A stretch of 64,000 nucleotides of DNA from Thraustochytrium sp. TN22 (taxonomy: Eukaryota > Sar > Bigyra > Thraustochytrida > Thraustochytriidae): NCBI GenBank assembly GCA_013306675.1, contig JABLUY010000018.1, positions 62,001-126,000 on the forward strand. The letters are read 5' to 3'. Below the pieces are notes generated by a model that did not search any database, had not been told where the DNA came from, and worked only from the letters and a program-made list of their open reading frames with translations. A program made the position numbers and the translations under genes. Below, in pieces: positions 46,092-55,355 of the stretch (its first letter is position 1; each line of letters opens with the position of its first letter).

Positions 46092-46398
46092 CGCGCCGCG
46101 CCGCCGCGCCCGCGCGCCGCCCGCGCGATCGGAGTCTGGTCTGCGGCGCGGCGGGCGGCCAGCCGGGCCCGGAATTCCGCTGCGCCCCGGACTTCCGGGC
46201 CGGCGCGCCTCCCTCGCGGGCTTGGGCAAAACCGTTTGCGCCAAACCCGATCCCAGCCGCCGCGCAGCCGCCCGTCGCCGCGCGGCGCGGCGCCTCGCAC
46301 GGCCCCGCGGCGCGCAGGGTCGCCTCTCGCGCGAGCCGCAGCCTCGCGCGCTCCGGGTCTGGTCTGCCTGCGCGGGGAGGGGCTGCGACAGGGCCACC
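46092..46398. promoter_or_regulatory. Bidirectional promoter with palindromic E2F-like site
   Basis: 307 bp between divergent starts. It holds TTTGCGCCAAA at 46235-46245: GCGCCAAA on the plus strand fits the E2F/DP consensus TTTSSCGC. The plus-strand gene codes a SAP-domain protein that may be mitotic, which would suit S-phase control. No TATA box. Confidence 0.45.
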
Positions 46399-48255
46399 AT
46401 GGGACGACGCGAGGAGCTCGAGGCGCTCGCGCGCCGCGAACTCCAGGCGCTCGCCAAGGAGCACGGCGTCAAGGCGAACGGCAAGAGCGCGGACATCGTG
46501 GACAGGCTCCTGGAGGTGCTCGCTGAGCAGCCCCGGCAGGAGCCCGAGCTCCAGCAGGATGCCGCCGGGACCGAGTCTCGCAGCGAGGGTGCCGCCCAGC
46601 CGAGCACGACCGAGCAGACGGGCCTCGAGGAGGCCAGCGCGCAGGTGCCGGCGCAGGCCAAGAGCAAAGCCAAGAAGCGGCGCTCTGCAAAGGACAAGCA
46701 GCAGGAGCAGGAGCAAGAGCAGGAGAAGGAGCGGGAGCAGGAGCAGGAGCAGCAGAAGACGGCCCAGGACAAGCCCAAACGGCGAGCCGCCAAGACGAGC
46801 CGCGCTGCGGCCAAGGTTGACAACGAGAGAAAGGAGGAGCCCGCTACGATGGATGCGCTTGCGCAGGAGTCGGAGCCGGTCAAGACGAAGGCCAAGAGCA
46901 CCAAGCGGCGCGTCGGCAAGGGCCGTGCTTCTACCAAGGGACAAGAAGAGGTCAAGGAGCAGCAGGAGGAGATGCAAGTGGAGGAGTCGAAGGAGGAGGC
47001 TGCCGCCCTGGCTCCCGCTCCAGCTCCAGCACCGGCGGCGGCGGCGGCTCCGGCCGAGGCGGAGCCAAAGAGCAAGAAGCGGCGCTCCGTCAAGAACCGC
47101 GCCCCTGTCAAGACGCAGGAGTCGCCGCAGGAGCCGCAGGCGCAAGACAGCATCGCCCCTGAGGTTGCTCCTGCTCAGACCAAGAGCAAGAAACGGCGCT
47201 CCGCACGGCTCAGCTCCTCGAGCGGGGCGGCAGCGCCGGCTCTCGAGCATACGACGCTGTCCCGTGCCCGCGTCGCGGCAGGCCGGCGCCCGCCCGCCAA
47301 GCTGCGCGAGAAGACCCTCCAGCCGATGCGCGGCGCCTCGGCCGAGCCCGAAGCACCGAGCGCTGACGAGGCTGTCAAGGCAAGCGCCGCGGCAGCCAAG
47401 CAGGACCCGGTGCGGGCTGTCAACAAGAAGAAGAAGGGCCCGACCCAGGCTGGGCCAACGGCTGCAGCCAAGACGCCCAAGGCCAAGTCGGATTTGGTGC
47501 GCAGCGCCAAGAAGCGGCCGGCCGAGGCGGCCGCAGCGGACTGTCTGCCGACGAATGCCGCCAAGACGCCCAAGGCCAAGTCGGATTTGGTGCGCAGCGC
47601 CAAGAAGCGGCCGGCCGAGGCGGCCATAGCGAGCACGCTCGCGTCGGCCGCCGCGGCGCAGGTCGCCAGCAAGCGGCGCAGGCTGAGCAAGGACAAGGAG
47701 AACGAGGCCCGGGCGCGCACGACCCAGGCACGCAAGCCCGTGGTCCCAACGACGGCGAGCAAGGCCAGCAGCATCGCACGTGGCAAGACGCCCGGCCGCT
47801 TCGACCGCGCCCATGCCAAGCTTTTCAGCGCGCAGAAGTCCATTGTCGGCACGCAAGCGGTCAAGTCGGCCCGCAAGCCACGGCCACCGCCGACCGCCGC
47901 GGCGCGGTCCGCCGTCAAGAGGCCTGCGCCGGCGCCGGCGCCCGGCGCGGACGCCCAACTTGTCTCCGCCAAGAAGCGCCGCGTGCCGCTGGCCGCCTCG
48001 GCGGCCGCCGCCGCGAACGCGCCGACGCCCAAGGCCGGCGGCGCCCGCGGCAAGCAGCCCAAGTCCGCCGCCAAGCCGACGTGGCGGCCAGCTTTTCGCG
48101 GGGAGGCTGTCACCGCGCCGACGCCAGGAGACGCGCCCGCGGAGCCGACGTCCACGACCTCGGCGGCCTCCTCCAAGAAGCGCTTCAAGTTTGACCTCGA
48201 GGAGAGCCTGAAGCGGCCCATTACCTGGAAGATGAAGACCGGACCGCTGCGGTGA
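46399..48255 (+). CDS. SAP-domain, Ala/Lys-rich chromatin or spindle protein (perhaps NuSAP-like)
   Basis: 618 residues; start GCCACCATGG. Residues 1-45 are a SAP domain (MGRREELEALARRELQALAKE, then HGVKANGKSADIVDRLLEVL), a DNA-binding helix-turn. The long middle is Ala/Lys/Glu/Gln low complexity with repeated KSKKRRS-type nuclear-localisation blocks. The C-terminal third is basic, with short blocks FDRAHAKLFSAQKSIV, GAKQPKSAAKP and RPAFRGEA that resemble the microtubule-binding end of NuSAP proteins, which also start with a SAP-like domain. That comparison is tentative. Two nearly identical 93-bp units sit at 47461-47646. Nuclear location is well supported by composition; function is inferred. 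A chromatin-linker role of the H1 kind is an alternative. Confidence 0.7.
   Translation: MGRREELEALARRELQALAKEHGVKANGKSADIVDRLLEVLAEQPRQEPELQQDAAGTESRSEGAAQPSTTEQTGLEEASAQVPAQAKSKAKKRRSAKDKQQEQEQEQEKEREQEQEQQKTAQDKPKRRAAKTSRAAAKVDNERKEEPATMDALAQESEPVKTKAKSTKRRVGKGRASTKGQEEVKEQQEEMQVEESKEEAAALAPAPAPAPAAAAAPAEAEPKSKKRRSVKNRAPVKTQESPQEPQAQDSIAPEVAPAQTKSKKRRSARLSSSSGAAAPALEHTTLSRARVAAGRRPPAKLREKTLQPMRGASAEPEAPSADEAVKASAAAAKQDPVRAVNKKKKGPTQAGPTAAAKTPKAKSDLVRSAKKRPAEAAAADCLPTNAAKTPKAKSDLVRSAKKRPAEAAIASTLASAAAAQVASKRRRLSKDKENEARARTTQARKPVVPTTASKASSIARGKTPGRFDRAHAKLFSAQKSIVGTQAVKSARKPRPPPTAAARSAVKRPAPAPAPGADAQLVSAKKRRVPLAASAAAAANAPTPKAGGARGKQPKSAAKPTWRPAFRGEAVTAPTPGDAPAEPTSTTSAASSKKRFKFDLEESLKRPITWKMKTGPLR
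47467..47625. repeat. 93-bp direct repeat inside the SAP-domain gene
   Basis: Bases 47467-47532 recur exactly at 47560-47625 (66 bp identical, period 93 bp). Both copies read AKTPKAKSDLVRSAKKRPAEA. Full nucleotide identity, including third positions, points to a recent duplication or to gene conversion. Confidence 0.95.
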
Positions 48256-48529
48256 TTGCCTACGCGCGCACGCGGCGCGCAAGCTCTCTTTGCTTCGCAA
48301 AGGTAGATAAATAGAATCGGCTCCCACGATTCGCTGGCTTCGAATTTTGTAGACTTGCGATCTGTCCTTTTGTTTTGCGCCAGAGCGCCGCGTGGTTCGT
48401 AGAGAGCTTGCCACGGTAGCAAGCGAGCCAACTTCTTCCTTCCAGCAGACTTCATCAAACTTCGCTGCGAACGTGGCTTGTGTCAACAGGATCATTGGAA
48501 CGTGCAAAGTTGTTTGGAAATGCGCGCTG
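48256..48529. other. Convergent 3' region
   Basis: 274 bp between the SAP-domain and RCC1-repeat gene ends. Less GC-rich than its flanks; no structure noted. Confidence 0.4.
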
Positions 48530-50281
48530 TTACTTGATCATGCGGCCGGGCGTACGTGAGAGGAGCGCGAGTATCCCGGCCAAGGCCCCGGCCCGGAAGC
48601 AGGCCGCGAGGATGGTGCTTGAGAAGTCTGACTGAGCTAGGGCACGGAGAGCAACGGCGCGAATGAGCATGGCGCGCTGCGCGACCTTGGGCATCGCGCG
48701 CTTGGCGTGGGACACGGCCGCTTCCCCAACGCGCGACACGAAAAGGGCGGTCAGGGCACCGGGCACGGAGGCAAGGACAAAGTCTTTCAACGCCGACAGA
48801 ACAAAGCTTTCGGTCGGGTGGCCGAGGCCGAGCTGCCCAGAGACATTGCAGCCGCAGGTGGCGACGCCGCCGTCGTCGAGGCGCACGATGAGGTGCGAGC
48901 GACCAGCATCGAGCTGCACCGCCTTGAGCGCGTCCGGGCTGCCATCGGCGTAAAAGTGCGAGTAGCGCAGCGGCCGGAACGAGGTGAGCGCCGGGTCTCG
49001 CCAGCCGCCGGCATGAGCCGCCTCCGGGTCGGCCACGGGCGCGTCAACGACATCGCTGTTGGGCTCCCAGGTGAAACTGCCAAGCATGATCACCTCTCCC
49101 TGCGTGGTGAGTGCTGCGGTAAAAAAGTCTCCGCAGGTGACTTGAAGGACCTCTGCGGAATGCAACGCACCCTTGGTACATCGCGTTGGTCTCCTGCGCG
49201 GGAAGCCGTCCTCTTGGCCAAGCTGGCCCGCGATGCCGTGACCGAAGACAAATAGCGCACCGTCGTGCGTGATGGCTGCAGAATGCACCATGCCGGCGGC
49301 GCAGGCGACGACGCGGCGGCCATCGGCGGCACCGATGCCGGCGATGCGACGAGGCCCTGCCACGTCCAGGTCGTTGCCATGGCCGAGGCGGCCGTGCTGG
49401 CCGGCGCCCCAGGAGTACAGGTCGCCGGCTTCGGTGACGGCGAGAAAGTGGGAGTCACCGCAGGCAACCTGCAGCGCGCGGCCATGTGGCTCACTGGCGC
49501 CGAAGCCTGCAATCCGCTTGGGCTCGGCCGACCCGCTGTGCACGAAGATCTGGCCGTCCGCGTCGACCCACGCCAGCCTGTGTGCGGCAGCGCTGATCTG
49601 GCGCGCGTGGACACCGTGGAGTGTCACCTCGCGGTTTGTGCACGCGGCGGATGCGGAGAGCGCGTCGCGGCCGAGGCAGCCGAAGACGTGCAGGTCACCT
49701 CCGGACGAGAGCAGGGCAGTGTGGTAGAGTCCGCAGGCGATTTGCCGCAGCGACTGCGTGGCCTGGGGCCGGTCCTCAAAGATGCTCGCGGGCTTGTCCG
49801 CGTGCATCCAGCGCCTGCGCTCCGAGAGCGCCTCGCCGAGCGCGCCACCGGTCCCGTCCCCCATGCCGAGTACGGCGGCGCTCTTGCCAAGATGCTGCAC
49901 TTCTTGTCGCTGCTGCCGCTGCTGCTGCAGCGGCGCGAAGACGGAATGCCGCGCGCCGGCCGCCACGAGTCGTCTGCCGTGCGCGTCCGACGTCTCGCGG
50001 AGCGCCTCGACCCGGGCGAGCCTTCGCAGCAGCGGCGTCGCCTCGTTCAGCGTCGTCGCGCAGCCCCTGCCGCGGTCGCTCTCCTCGCAGGCTTTCAGCC
50101 TGCGCCTCGCCACGCCGGCCACTGCTTCGCGCAGCTCCCTGCTGCACGCCGCTGCCCTGGCTAGGTCCCTGGCCTCCAGGAACTCCATGCACAGCTGCGC
50201 GTCCGTCTGCAGCGTCTGCTCGAGCGCCGCGCTGCGCGTCATGGCGGCGTCTGCGCGCTGGGTCTGGGTCTGGGTCTGCAT
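48530..50281 (-). CDS. RCC1-repeat protein with F-box-like N-terminus
   Basis: 583 residues from the ATG at 50281. The N-terminus has MEFLEARDLARAAACSRELREAV, a good F-box-like pattern (the family's L-x-x-D-L-x-x-x-x-x-V-C-R-x-W spacing), suggesting an SCF ubiquitin-ligase adaptor. From about residue 150 to 500 come RCC1 repeats, best seen as LYSWGAGQHGRLGHG, LFVFGHGIAGQLGQ and ATCGCNVSGQLGLGHP, each with the Gly-rich beta-propeller blade pattern. The C-terminal 80 residues are Ala/Leu/Arg-rich and partly hydrophobic (FVLASVPGALTALFV). RCC1-like propellers bind small GTPases, chromatin or substrates; F-box plus RCC1 proteins are known from plants and protists. No catalytic claim is possible. 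It is intron-free and a Gln/Thr-rich TQTQTQ start may be leader only (ATG alternatives at 50281 and 50242). Confidence 0.8.
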   Translation of the reverse strand: MQTQTQTQRADAAMTRSAALEQTLQTDAQLCMEFLEARDLARAAACSRELREAVAGVARRRLKACEESDRGRGCATTLNEATPLLRRLARVEALRETSDAHGRRLVAAGARHSVFAPLQQQRQQRQEVQHLGKSAAVLGMGDGTGGALGEALSERRRWMHADKPASIFEDRPQATQSLRQIACGLYHTALLSSGGDLHVFGCLGRDALSASAACTNREVTLHGVHARQISAAAHRLAWVDADGQIFVHSGSAEPKRIAGFGASEPHGRALQVACGDSHFLAVTEAGDLYSWGAGQHGRLGHGNDLDVAGPRRIAGIGAADGRRVVACAAGMVHSAAITHDGALFVFGHGIAGQLGQEDGFPRRRPTRCTKGALHSAEVLQVTCGDFFTAALTTQGEVIMLGSFTWEPNSDVVDAPVADPEAAHAGGWRDPALTSFRPLRYSHFYADGSPDALKAVQLDAGRSHLIVRLDDGGVATCGCNVSGQLGLGHPTESFVLSALKDFVLASVPGALTALFVSRVGEAAVSHAKRAMPKVAQRAMLIRAVALRALAQSDFSSTILAACFRAGALAGILALLSRTPGRMIK

Positions 50282-51276
50282 CGCCTGGCGCCTCCGCCGC
50301 CAGCCGCCGCGGCCGCTGCCGCTGCTGGGGCCTGCGCCGTGCCGCGCTCGCGGGCCTCCGCCGGGGTCGCTTGCCGGTCTGCGCGCGCGTCGCCGCCGCC
50401 GCCGCCGCGTCGCTGCCAGCGCTTGCCGCGAAGCGGAGTCCGCGCGCGTGCGCGTCACTGGTCCGCCTGCGCCCGTGCGCACCCCTGCGTCAGCGGAGCT
50501 GCGCTCACGCCCGCGCAGGTTCGAGGAGGGCGCGACCGCGAGCGGCACGCCGCTGCGAGCGCGCCGGGCTGCGTGCTCCCGGCCGGGCCGGTAAGGCGCG
50601 GCGCGGAGCCCGCCGCCGCGCGGCGCCGCCGCTGAGCCCTGGGCGGGGCTCGTTGGACCACCGAGCGAGTCGTGTTGCGCAATCCCATTCGCGGGAAACA
50701 GCCCTCTCTGGAGAGTCACTCTCTCGTGGGAGTTCGCACATGTCAGTGGCGTCCGACTCGGACTCCGGGGGGGAGGCACTGGCCAGTGGCTAGTACTAGG
50801 CCTAGGCCTACTGCCAGCCTGGGGCAGTGGTGCCAGTGGCTCACTGCAGGCTCAGGCTGGCGAGTCCAACTTGACTCAGGGGCCGTCGTCTGCAGTGTCG
50901 GTGCCGTCGGTGCCGTGGCGGCTCTGATTGCTTGCAGTGCTCGCTCGCTTGCTTGCTTGCTTGGGTGCGTGCGTGCGTGCGTGCGTGCGTCCACGTGCGT
51001 GCGTGCGTGGCGAGCGCGCCGAAACGCAGCCGACTCGCGCGAGACTGACTGACTCGCAGACTCACAGTGCGACGCTCAAGGCCCGTCGCAAGTTGACCCG
51101 CGCTCGCTTCCTGAGCACTCTTCGTGCATGCCAGATGCAAGGCCGGTTCTCTCACGGTCAGCACGCAACTCGGACGTCAAATCTCTAGTTTTCTGTGGTA
51201 CGTCGTGGGTGATCATCAAAAGGACACATGGGCACGAGATTCCCTCGATGCCTCATCGCGCTCGCTTCAGTCTTGG
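50282..51276. other. Intergenic region with several microsatellites
   Basis: 995 bp between the RCC1-protein start and the eIF5B stop. The left half is extreme GC, probably promoter and 5' leader. The right half has (GCTT)n-(GCGT)n tracts (50948-51010), an ACTGACTGACTC word at 51043-51054 and otherwise nothing that supports a gene. Confidence 0.5.
50948..51010. repeat. (GCTT)n-(GCGT)n tetranucleotide tract
   Basis: About three GCTT units then about ten GCGT units with one CCAC interruption. Confidence 0.9.
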
Positions 51277-54200
51277 TTAGGCAATGTCGAAGACCTTCTT
51301 GAGGCGGATGACGAGCTCCCAGTCGGGACGCTGGAGGTCGTCCTTGAAGTTCTCCTTGAGAAGGTCGATGGACTTGCGGGAGAGCTGAGAGACTAGGGCG
51401 CTGGTGTGGTCAAAGTGGCGGCCGAAGGTGACGTAGGACTGGGCGGCGGAGCCCTGAATCTTGATGGCGACCTTGGTGCCGCGGCGCGAGGTGTTGACGG
51501 GGGCGCCGTCCTTCTCGATGGAGATGATCTTGCCGATGGAGAGCATCTTGGTCTGGCCCGGGTTGGCCTCGTCCGGCACGGTCTTGTCCGGGACGACGAG
51601 CGGCGTGCCGACCTTGACGATGCCGCTCTCGACTTCGACGCCGAAGATGAGCGGGTTGCGCTTGTTGAAGACGTGCTCCGGGATGATCTTGAGCACGCAG
51701 GGGAAGACGGCGTCGGCCTCCATGTTGGCCTTGCGCTCGTTCTTGACCTCCTCAAGGTAGCGCGTGAAGTGGTCGAAGAGGTGGTAGATGATGTCGGCGG
51801 TGAAGATGCGCACGCCGAGGTCATCCGCCATCTCCTGGGCCTCGCGCGTGACCTTGACGTCGAAGGCGAGGATGCAGGCGTACTCCTTCTCGTGCTCGAG
51901 CATGATGGAGGCGCGGCTGACGTCCTTCTTGTGGACCGGGCCGATCTGCACAGAAGCGACCGGGATGTTGCTGGTGCGCAGGAACTCCATGAGGGCCTCA
52001 AGCGAGCCGAGCGTGGAGGCCTGCACGGAGACGCCGCGGCCCGTCACGGAGACGTCGCCCATGATGTCCTCGACGTCGCCCATGACGGCGTCCTTGAGCT
52101 CATCGACGTCGTCGTCGTCGGTGACCAGGTACATGCTGGTGCCGGCGATGGCGTCCTCGAGGTTGGTGGCGGCGATCTTCACACCCATGGCGGCGCGCAG
52201 CTCCTCGTGGTGCACAAACTCGCCCTTGACGCGCATCTCCTTGGCGGGCTGCGGCGTGAGGAGCGCGCGGATCTGCGTGACGATGGGGCCGTTCATGCCG
52301 GCCACGACGATCTCGTCGCCGCGGCGCAGCTTGCCGTTCATGAGCAGGACGTCGATGGTGGTGCCGACGCCCTCGATCTTCTTGACGTCCAGCACAGTTG
52401 CCTCCATGATGGGCGAGAACATGAGCTGCTCCACCATGAGGCGCTGCGTGAGCGTGAGCAGGACGAGCAGGAGGTCCGGAATACCCTCGCCGGTGTGCGC
52501 GGACGTGGGCACGAGAGAGACGACCTGCTTGAACTTCTTGTTCTCGTAGTACAGCTTGGCGTTGAGCCCCTGCTCCATGAGCTGCGTGATGACCTGCTGC
52601 GTGCGCGTCTCAAACTCGCTAAAGACGCTGGGGTCCTGCTGCGCGAGCGATTCGCGGATGGGCGCGCCCGGCAGCGGCTTCCAGCCGTAACACCGATCCA
52701 CCTTGTTGATGGCGCACACGAAGGGCACCTTCTTGGCGCGCAGCATCTTGATGGACTCGATCGTCTGCTGCTCCAGGCCGTGCATGATGTCCACCACGAG
52801 GACGGCCACGTTGGCGCTGGAGCTGCCGCGGTGCCGCAGGTTCGCAAAGGACTCGTGGCCGGGCGTGTCGATGACCAGCAGACCGGGCAGCTTGACGTCA
52901 ATCGCGAGGTCCTTGTTGAGGCGCTCCGTGATGGTGCGCAGGTTGTCCATGGGGAAGTAGGTGGCACCGATCTGCTGCGTGATGCCGCCAGCCTCGCCCT
53001 CCTGTACGTTGGTGCGGCGAATCTTGTCGAGCAGCTTGGTCTTGCCGGTATCGACGTGGCCCATCACCACGCACACGGGCGAGCGCAGATCGTCCGGGCT
53101 GCGGTTCTTGAGGGCCTCGCGCATGCGCTCCTCGCGGCGCTCGCGGGCCTCGTCGATGGCGCGCTCCTTCTCCAGCTCCTTTTGCCGGACGCGCTCGGCG
53201 CCCGTCATCTGCGACTCGTCCTCGCTGCCGTCGCTGTCGTCGTCGCTGTCGTCATCGTCGCTGTCGTCGGCCGCCTTGTTGCTGCTGCTGACCGCCTTTT
53301 TGGCCGCCGCGCCCTTCTTGCCCTTCTTGCCCTTCTTGCCGCCCTTCTTCTTGCCGGCGCCCGTCGCGGGCCCGTCCGGCTTGGCGGCGGCGGCCTTGCG
53401 GATCATCTCCGCCTCGTCCTCGACCACCTCCTCCTCGTCCGCGTCCAGGCGGTTCTCCACCTGCTCGGCGAGGGCGTTCTCCCAGTCATCTGCGCTGGCA
53501 GCGTCCCAGTCGTCCAGGACAGCCTCGGCCTCGGCCGCCTCGGCCTCGGCCTTGGCCTTGGCCTCGGCCTCGGCCTTCTCCTGCTCCTCCTTGGCCTTGG
53601 CCTCGGCCTCGGCCTTGGCCTTCTCGGCCTCGGCCTTGGCCTCGGCCTCGGCCTCGGCCGCCTCCTTGTCGGCCTTGGCCTTGGCCTCGGCCGCCTCCTT
53701 GTCGGCCTTGGCCTTGGCGGCAGCGTCGTCCTGCGACTTCTTGCCCTGCTTCTTGCCGCCCTGCGTCGCCTTGACGGGCTCGATGATGTTGCCATCCTCG
53801 TCCACCTTGACCAGGCCGGATGCGATGAGCCGCTCGCGCGCGGCGCGCGCCTTGGCCTCGCGCGCCTTCTCCGCCTTGGTCACGGCCTTGCCCTCGGCGC
53901 GCAGGCGCTCCTTGCGCTCCTTGTCGCGCTGCCGTTTCGCCTCGCGCTTCTCCTCCTCGAGCCGCTCCTCCTCCTTGCGCTTCGCCTCGGCCTCCTCCTC
54001 CTTGCGCTTGAGCTCGGCCTCCTCGGCCTCCAGCCGCTCGCGCTCCGCGCGATCACGCTCGATGCGCTCGCGCGCCAGCTTCGCGGCCGCCGACATGGGC
54101 GGCGCGGACGAGGTGGGCGCGGCCGCCGCCGCGCCGCCGCCGCCGCCGCCGCCCTTCTTCTTGTTCTTCTTCTTCTTCTTCTTGTCGCCGCCACCGCCGC

Positions 54201-54504
54201 CCGCGGCCGCGCCGCCCAGGAGCTCGGCCATGATCCGGGCCTGGTCGTCGTCCACCTCCTCGTCGTTGCCGTCCTCATCCTCCTTTTCCGCGTCGCCGTT
54301 CTCGCCGGCGGCCTGGGGTGCGGCGGGGGGCTCCTTGGCGTCCACCTCGCCGCCGTTGGTCTCCTCCTCGCCGGCCTCCTCGCCCTCGGCCTTCTTCTTG
54401 CCCTTGTTCTTCTTCTTCTTCTTGCCGCCGCCGCCGCCCGCGTCGCCGCCCGCGCCCATGCCCGCCAGGAACGCCGCGGCCGCGGCCGCAGGGTCGTCCG
54501 CCAT
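51277..54504 (-). CDS. EIF5B: Translation initiation factor eIF5B
   Basis: 1075 residues, start MADDPAAAAAAFLAG, intron-free. eIF5B is the IF2-like GTPase that joins the 60S subunit during initiation. The N-terminal 430 residues are Lys/Glu/Ala-rich, with two KKKKKNKGKKK-type runs and repeated EAEAKAKAD heptads. The G domain begins near residue 475: G1 GHVDTGKT, switch GGITQQIGATYFP, G3 DTPGHESFANL, G4 NKVDRC. Domains II-IV follow with VGTTIDVLLMNG, the NLEDAIAGT block and a C-terminal helix ending LVIRLKKVFDIA, close to yeast eIF5B. The length (human 1220, yeast 1002) is normal. All GTPase motifs are intact. It is one of the best-assigned genes here. Confidence 0.96.
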   Translation of the reverse strand: MADDPAAAAAAFLAGMGAGGDAGGGGGKKKKKNKGKKKAEGEEAGEEETNGGEVDAKEPPAAPQAAGENGDAEKEDEDGNDEEVDDDQARIMAELLGGAAAGGGGGDKKKKKKNKKKGGGGGGGAAAAAPTSSAPPMSAAAKLARERIERDRAERERLEAEEAELKRKEEEAEAKRKEEERLEEEKREAKRQRDKERKERLRAEGKAVTKAEKAREAKARAARERLIASGLVKVDEDGNIIEPVKATQGGKKQGKKSQDDAAAKAKADKEAAEAKAKADKEAAEAEAEAKAEAEKAKAEAEAKAKEEQEKAEAEAKAKAEAEAAEAEAVLDDWDAASADDWENALAEQVENRLDADEEEVVEDEAEMIRKAAAAKPDGPATGAGKKKGGKKGKKGKKGAAAKKAVSSSNKAADDSDDDDSDDDSDGSEDESQMTGAERVRQKELEKERAIDEARERREERMREALKNRSPDDLRSPVCVVMGHVDTGKTKLLDKIRRTNVQEGEAGGITQQIGATYFPMDNLRTITERLNKDLAIDVKLPGLLVIDTPGHESFANLRHRGSSSANVAVLVVDIMHGLEQQTIESIKMLRAKKVPFVCAINKVDRCYGWKPLPGAPIRESLAQQDPSVFSEFETRTQQVITQLMEQGLNAKLYYENKKFKQVVSLVPTSAHTGEGIPDLLLVLLTLTQRLMVEQLMFSPIMEATVLDVKKIEGVGTTIDVLLMNGKLRRGDEIVVAGMNGPIVTQIRALLTPQPAKEMRVKGEFVHHEELRAAMGVKIAATNLEDAIAGTSMYLVTDDDDVDELKDAVMGDVEDIMGDVSVTGRGVSVQASTLGSLEALMEFLRTSNIPVASVQIGPVHKKDVSRASIMLEHEKEYACILAFDVKVTREAQEMADDLGVRIFTADIIYHLFDHFTRYLEEVKNERKANMEADAVFPCVLKIIPEHVFNKRNPLIFGVEVESGIVKVGTPLVVPDKTVPDEANPGQTKMLSIGKIISIEKDGAPVNTSRRGTKVAIKIQGSAAQSYVTFGRHFDHTSALVSQLSRKSIDLLKENFKDDLQRPDWELVIRLKKVFDIA

Positions 54505-55355
54505 CTTCGCGCGCCCCTCCCGCTCCGCTCCGCGCCTCGCCGCCGCCGCCGCCGCCGCCCGCTGCCGCCGCGCCGCGCCGCCGCGCGCCGGGGCCACGAG
54601 TTTGGTTTTGCATCCTGGCCGCCGTTCATCCACTCCATCCATGCATCCATCCATGCAACGAGTCCGCGGCGCGCCGCGGCGCCAGCGGGACGGCTCGCGG
54701 CGGCGGCGCGCCGTGCGGCGCCCGCCCCGCCTGGACGCCCGCGGAGAGCGGAGGAAGCGGCCGTCGCTCCCCGCGATCGACTTGGAGGCCGAGGCCCGAG
54801 ACAGCAACAAGCATCCATCACGCGCGCAGCAGGAGTACTCTAGAGTAACTCTCTCCTCCGCCGCCGAGGCCGGGCGGTCTTTGGCGGCTTCTCGCCCGCG
54901 CGTGGTGCTTGCTTGCTCGCTTGACCCTGCTTGCGGTTGGCTGCGCTCGAGACGGTGAAGAAGAAGAGCGCGCTCACTCCATCTTCTTTTTACTTGGACT
55001 GTCATCAAGACCAAGATCGTGCGCTCTTGCGGCTCTTGCTCTTGGCGCGAACGAACGTGGGTGAGAGCCTGACAAAATCGTTGGCTGGCCTAGCATGCTC
55101 TTTGTTAAAGAGGCAAGATCAAGCATCGCTTGCTTGCTTGCTTGCTGGGTGGCTTGCTGGCTACGTGCATCAAGGATGAGATGGCATGGACGGGAACAAC
55201 TGCCTCGTGTAAATCCATGGACTGACTGACTGACTGCCGCGCTCACGAGAAGAGAGAGAGCGAGCGCGGCGACAGGACAGGGCCGGCGCAGCGGCGGACA
55301 CCGCGACCTGCTGCTGTGGAGGACGCGGGCGCGCGACGTGGTGGCTCGAATCCGC
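54505..55355. other. Intergenic region
   Basis: 851 bp between the eIF5B start and the NDUFS8 stop, both on the minus strand. Left part is GC-rich eIF5B promoter and leader; right part (54960-55350) is more even, with (CTTG)n at 55127-55145 and GACTGACTGACTGACTG at 55215-55235, another copy of the tetranucleotide seen in introns. No gene supported. Confidence 0.5.
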
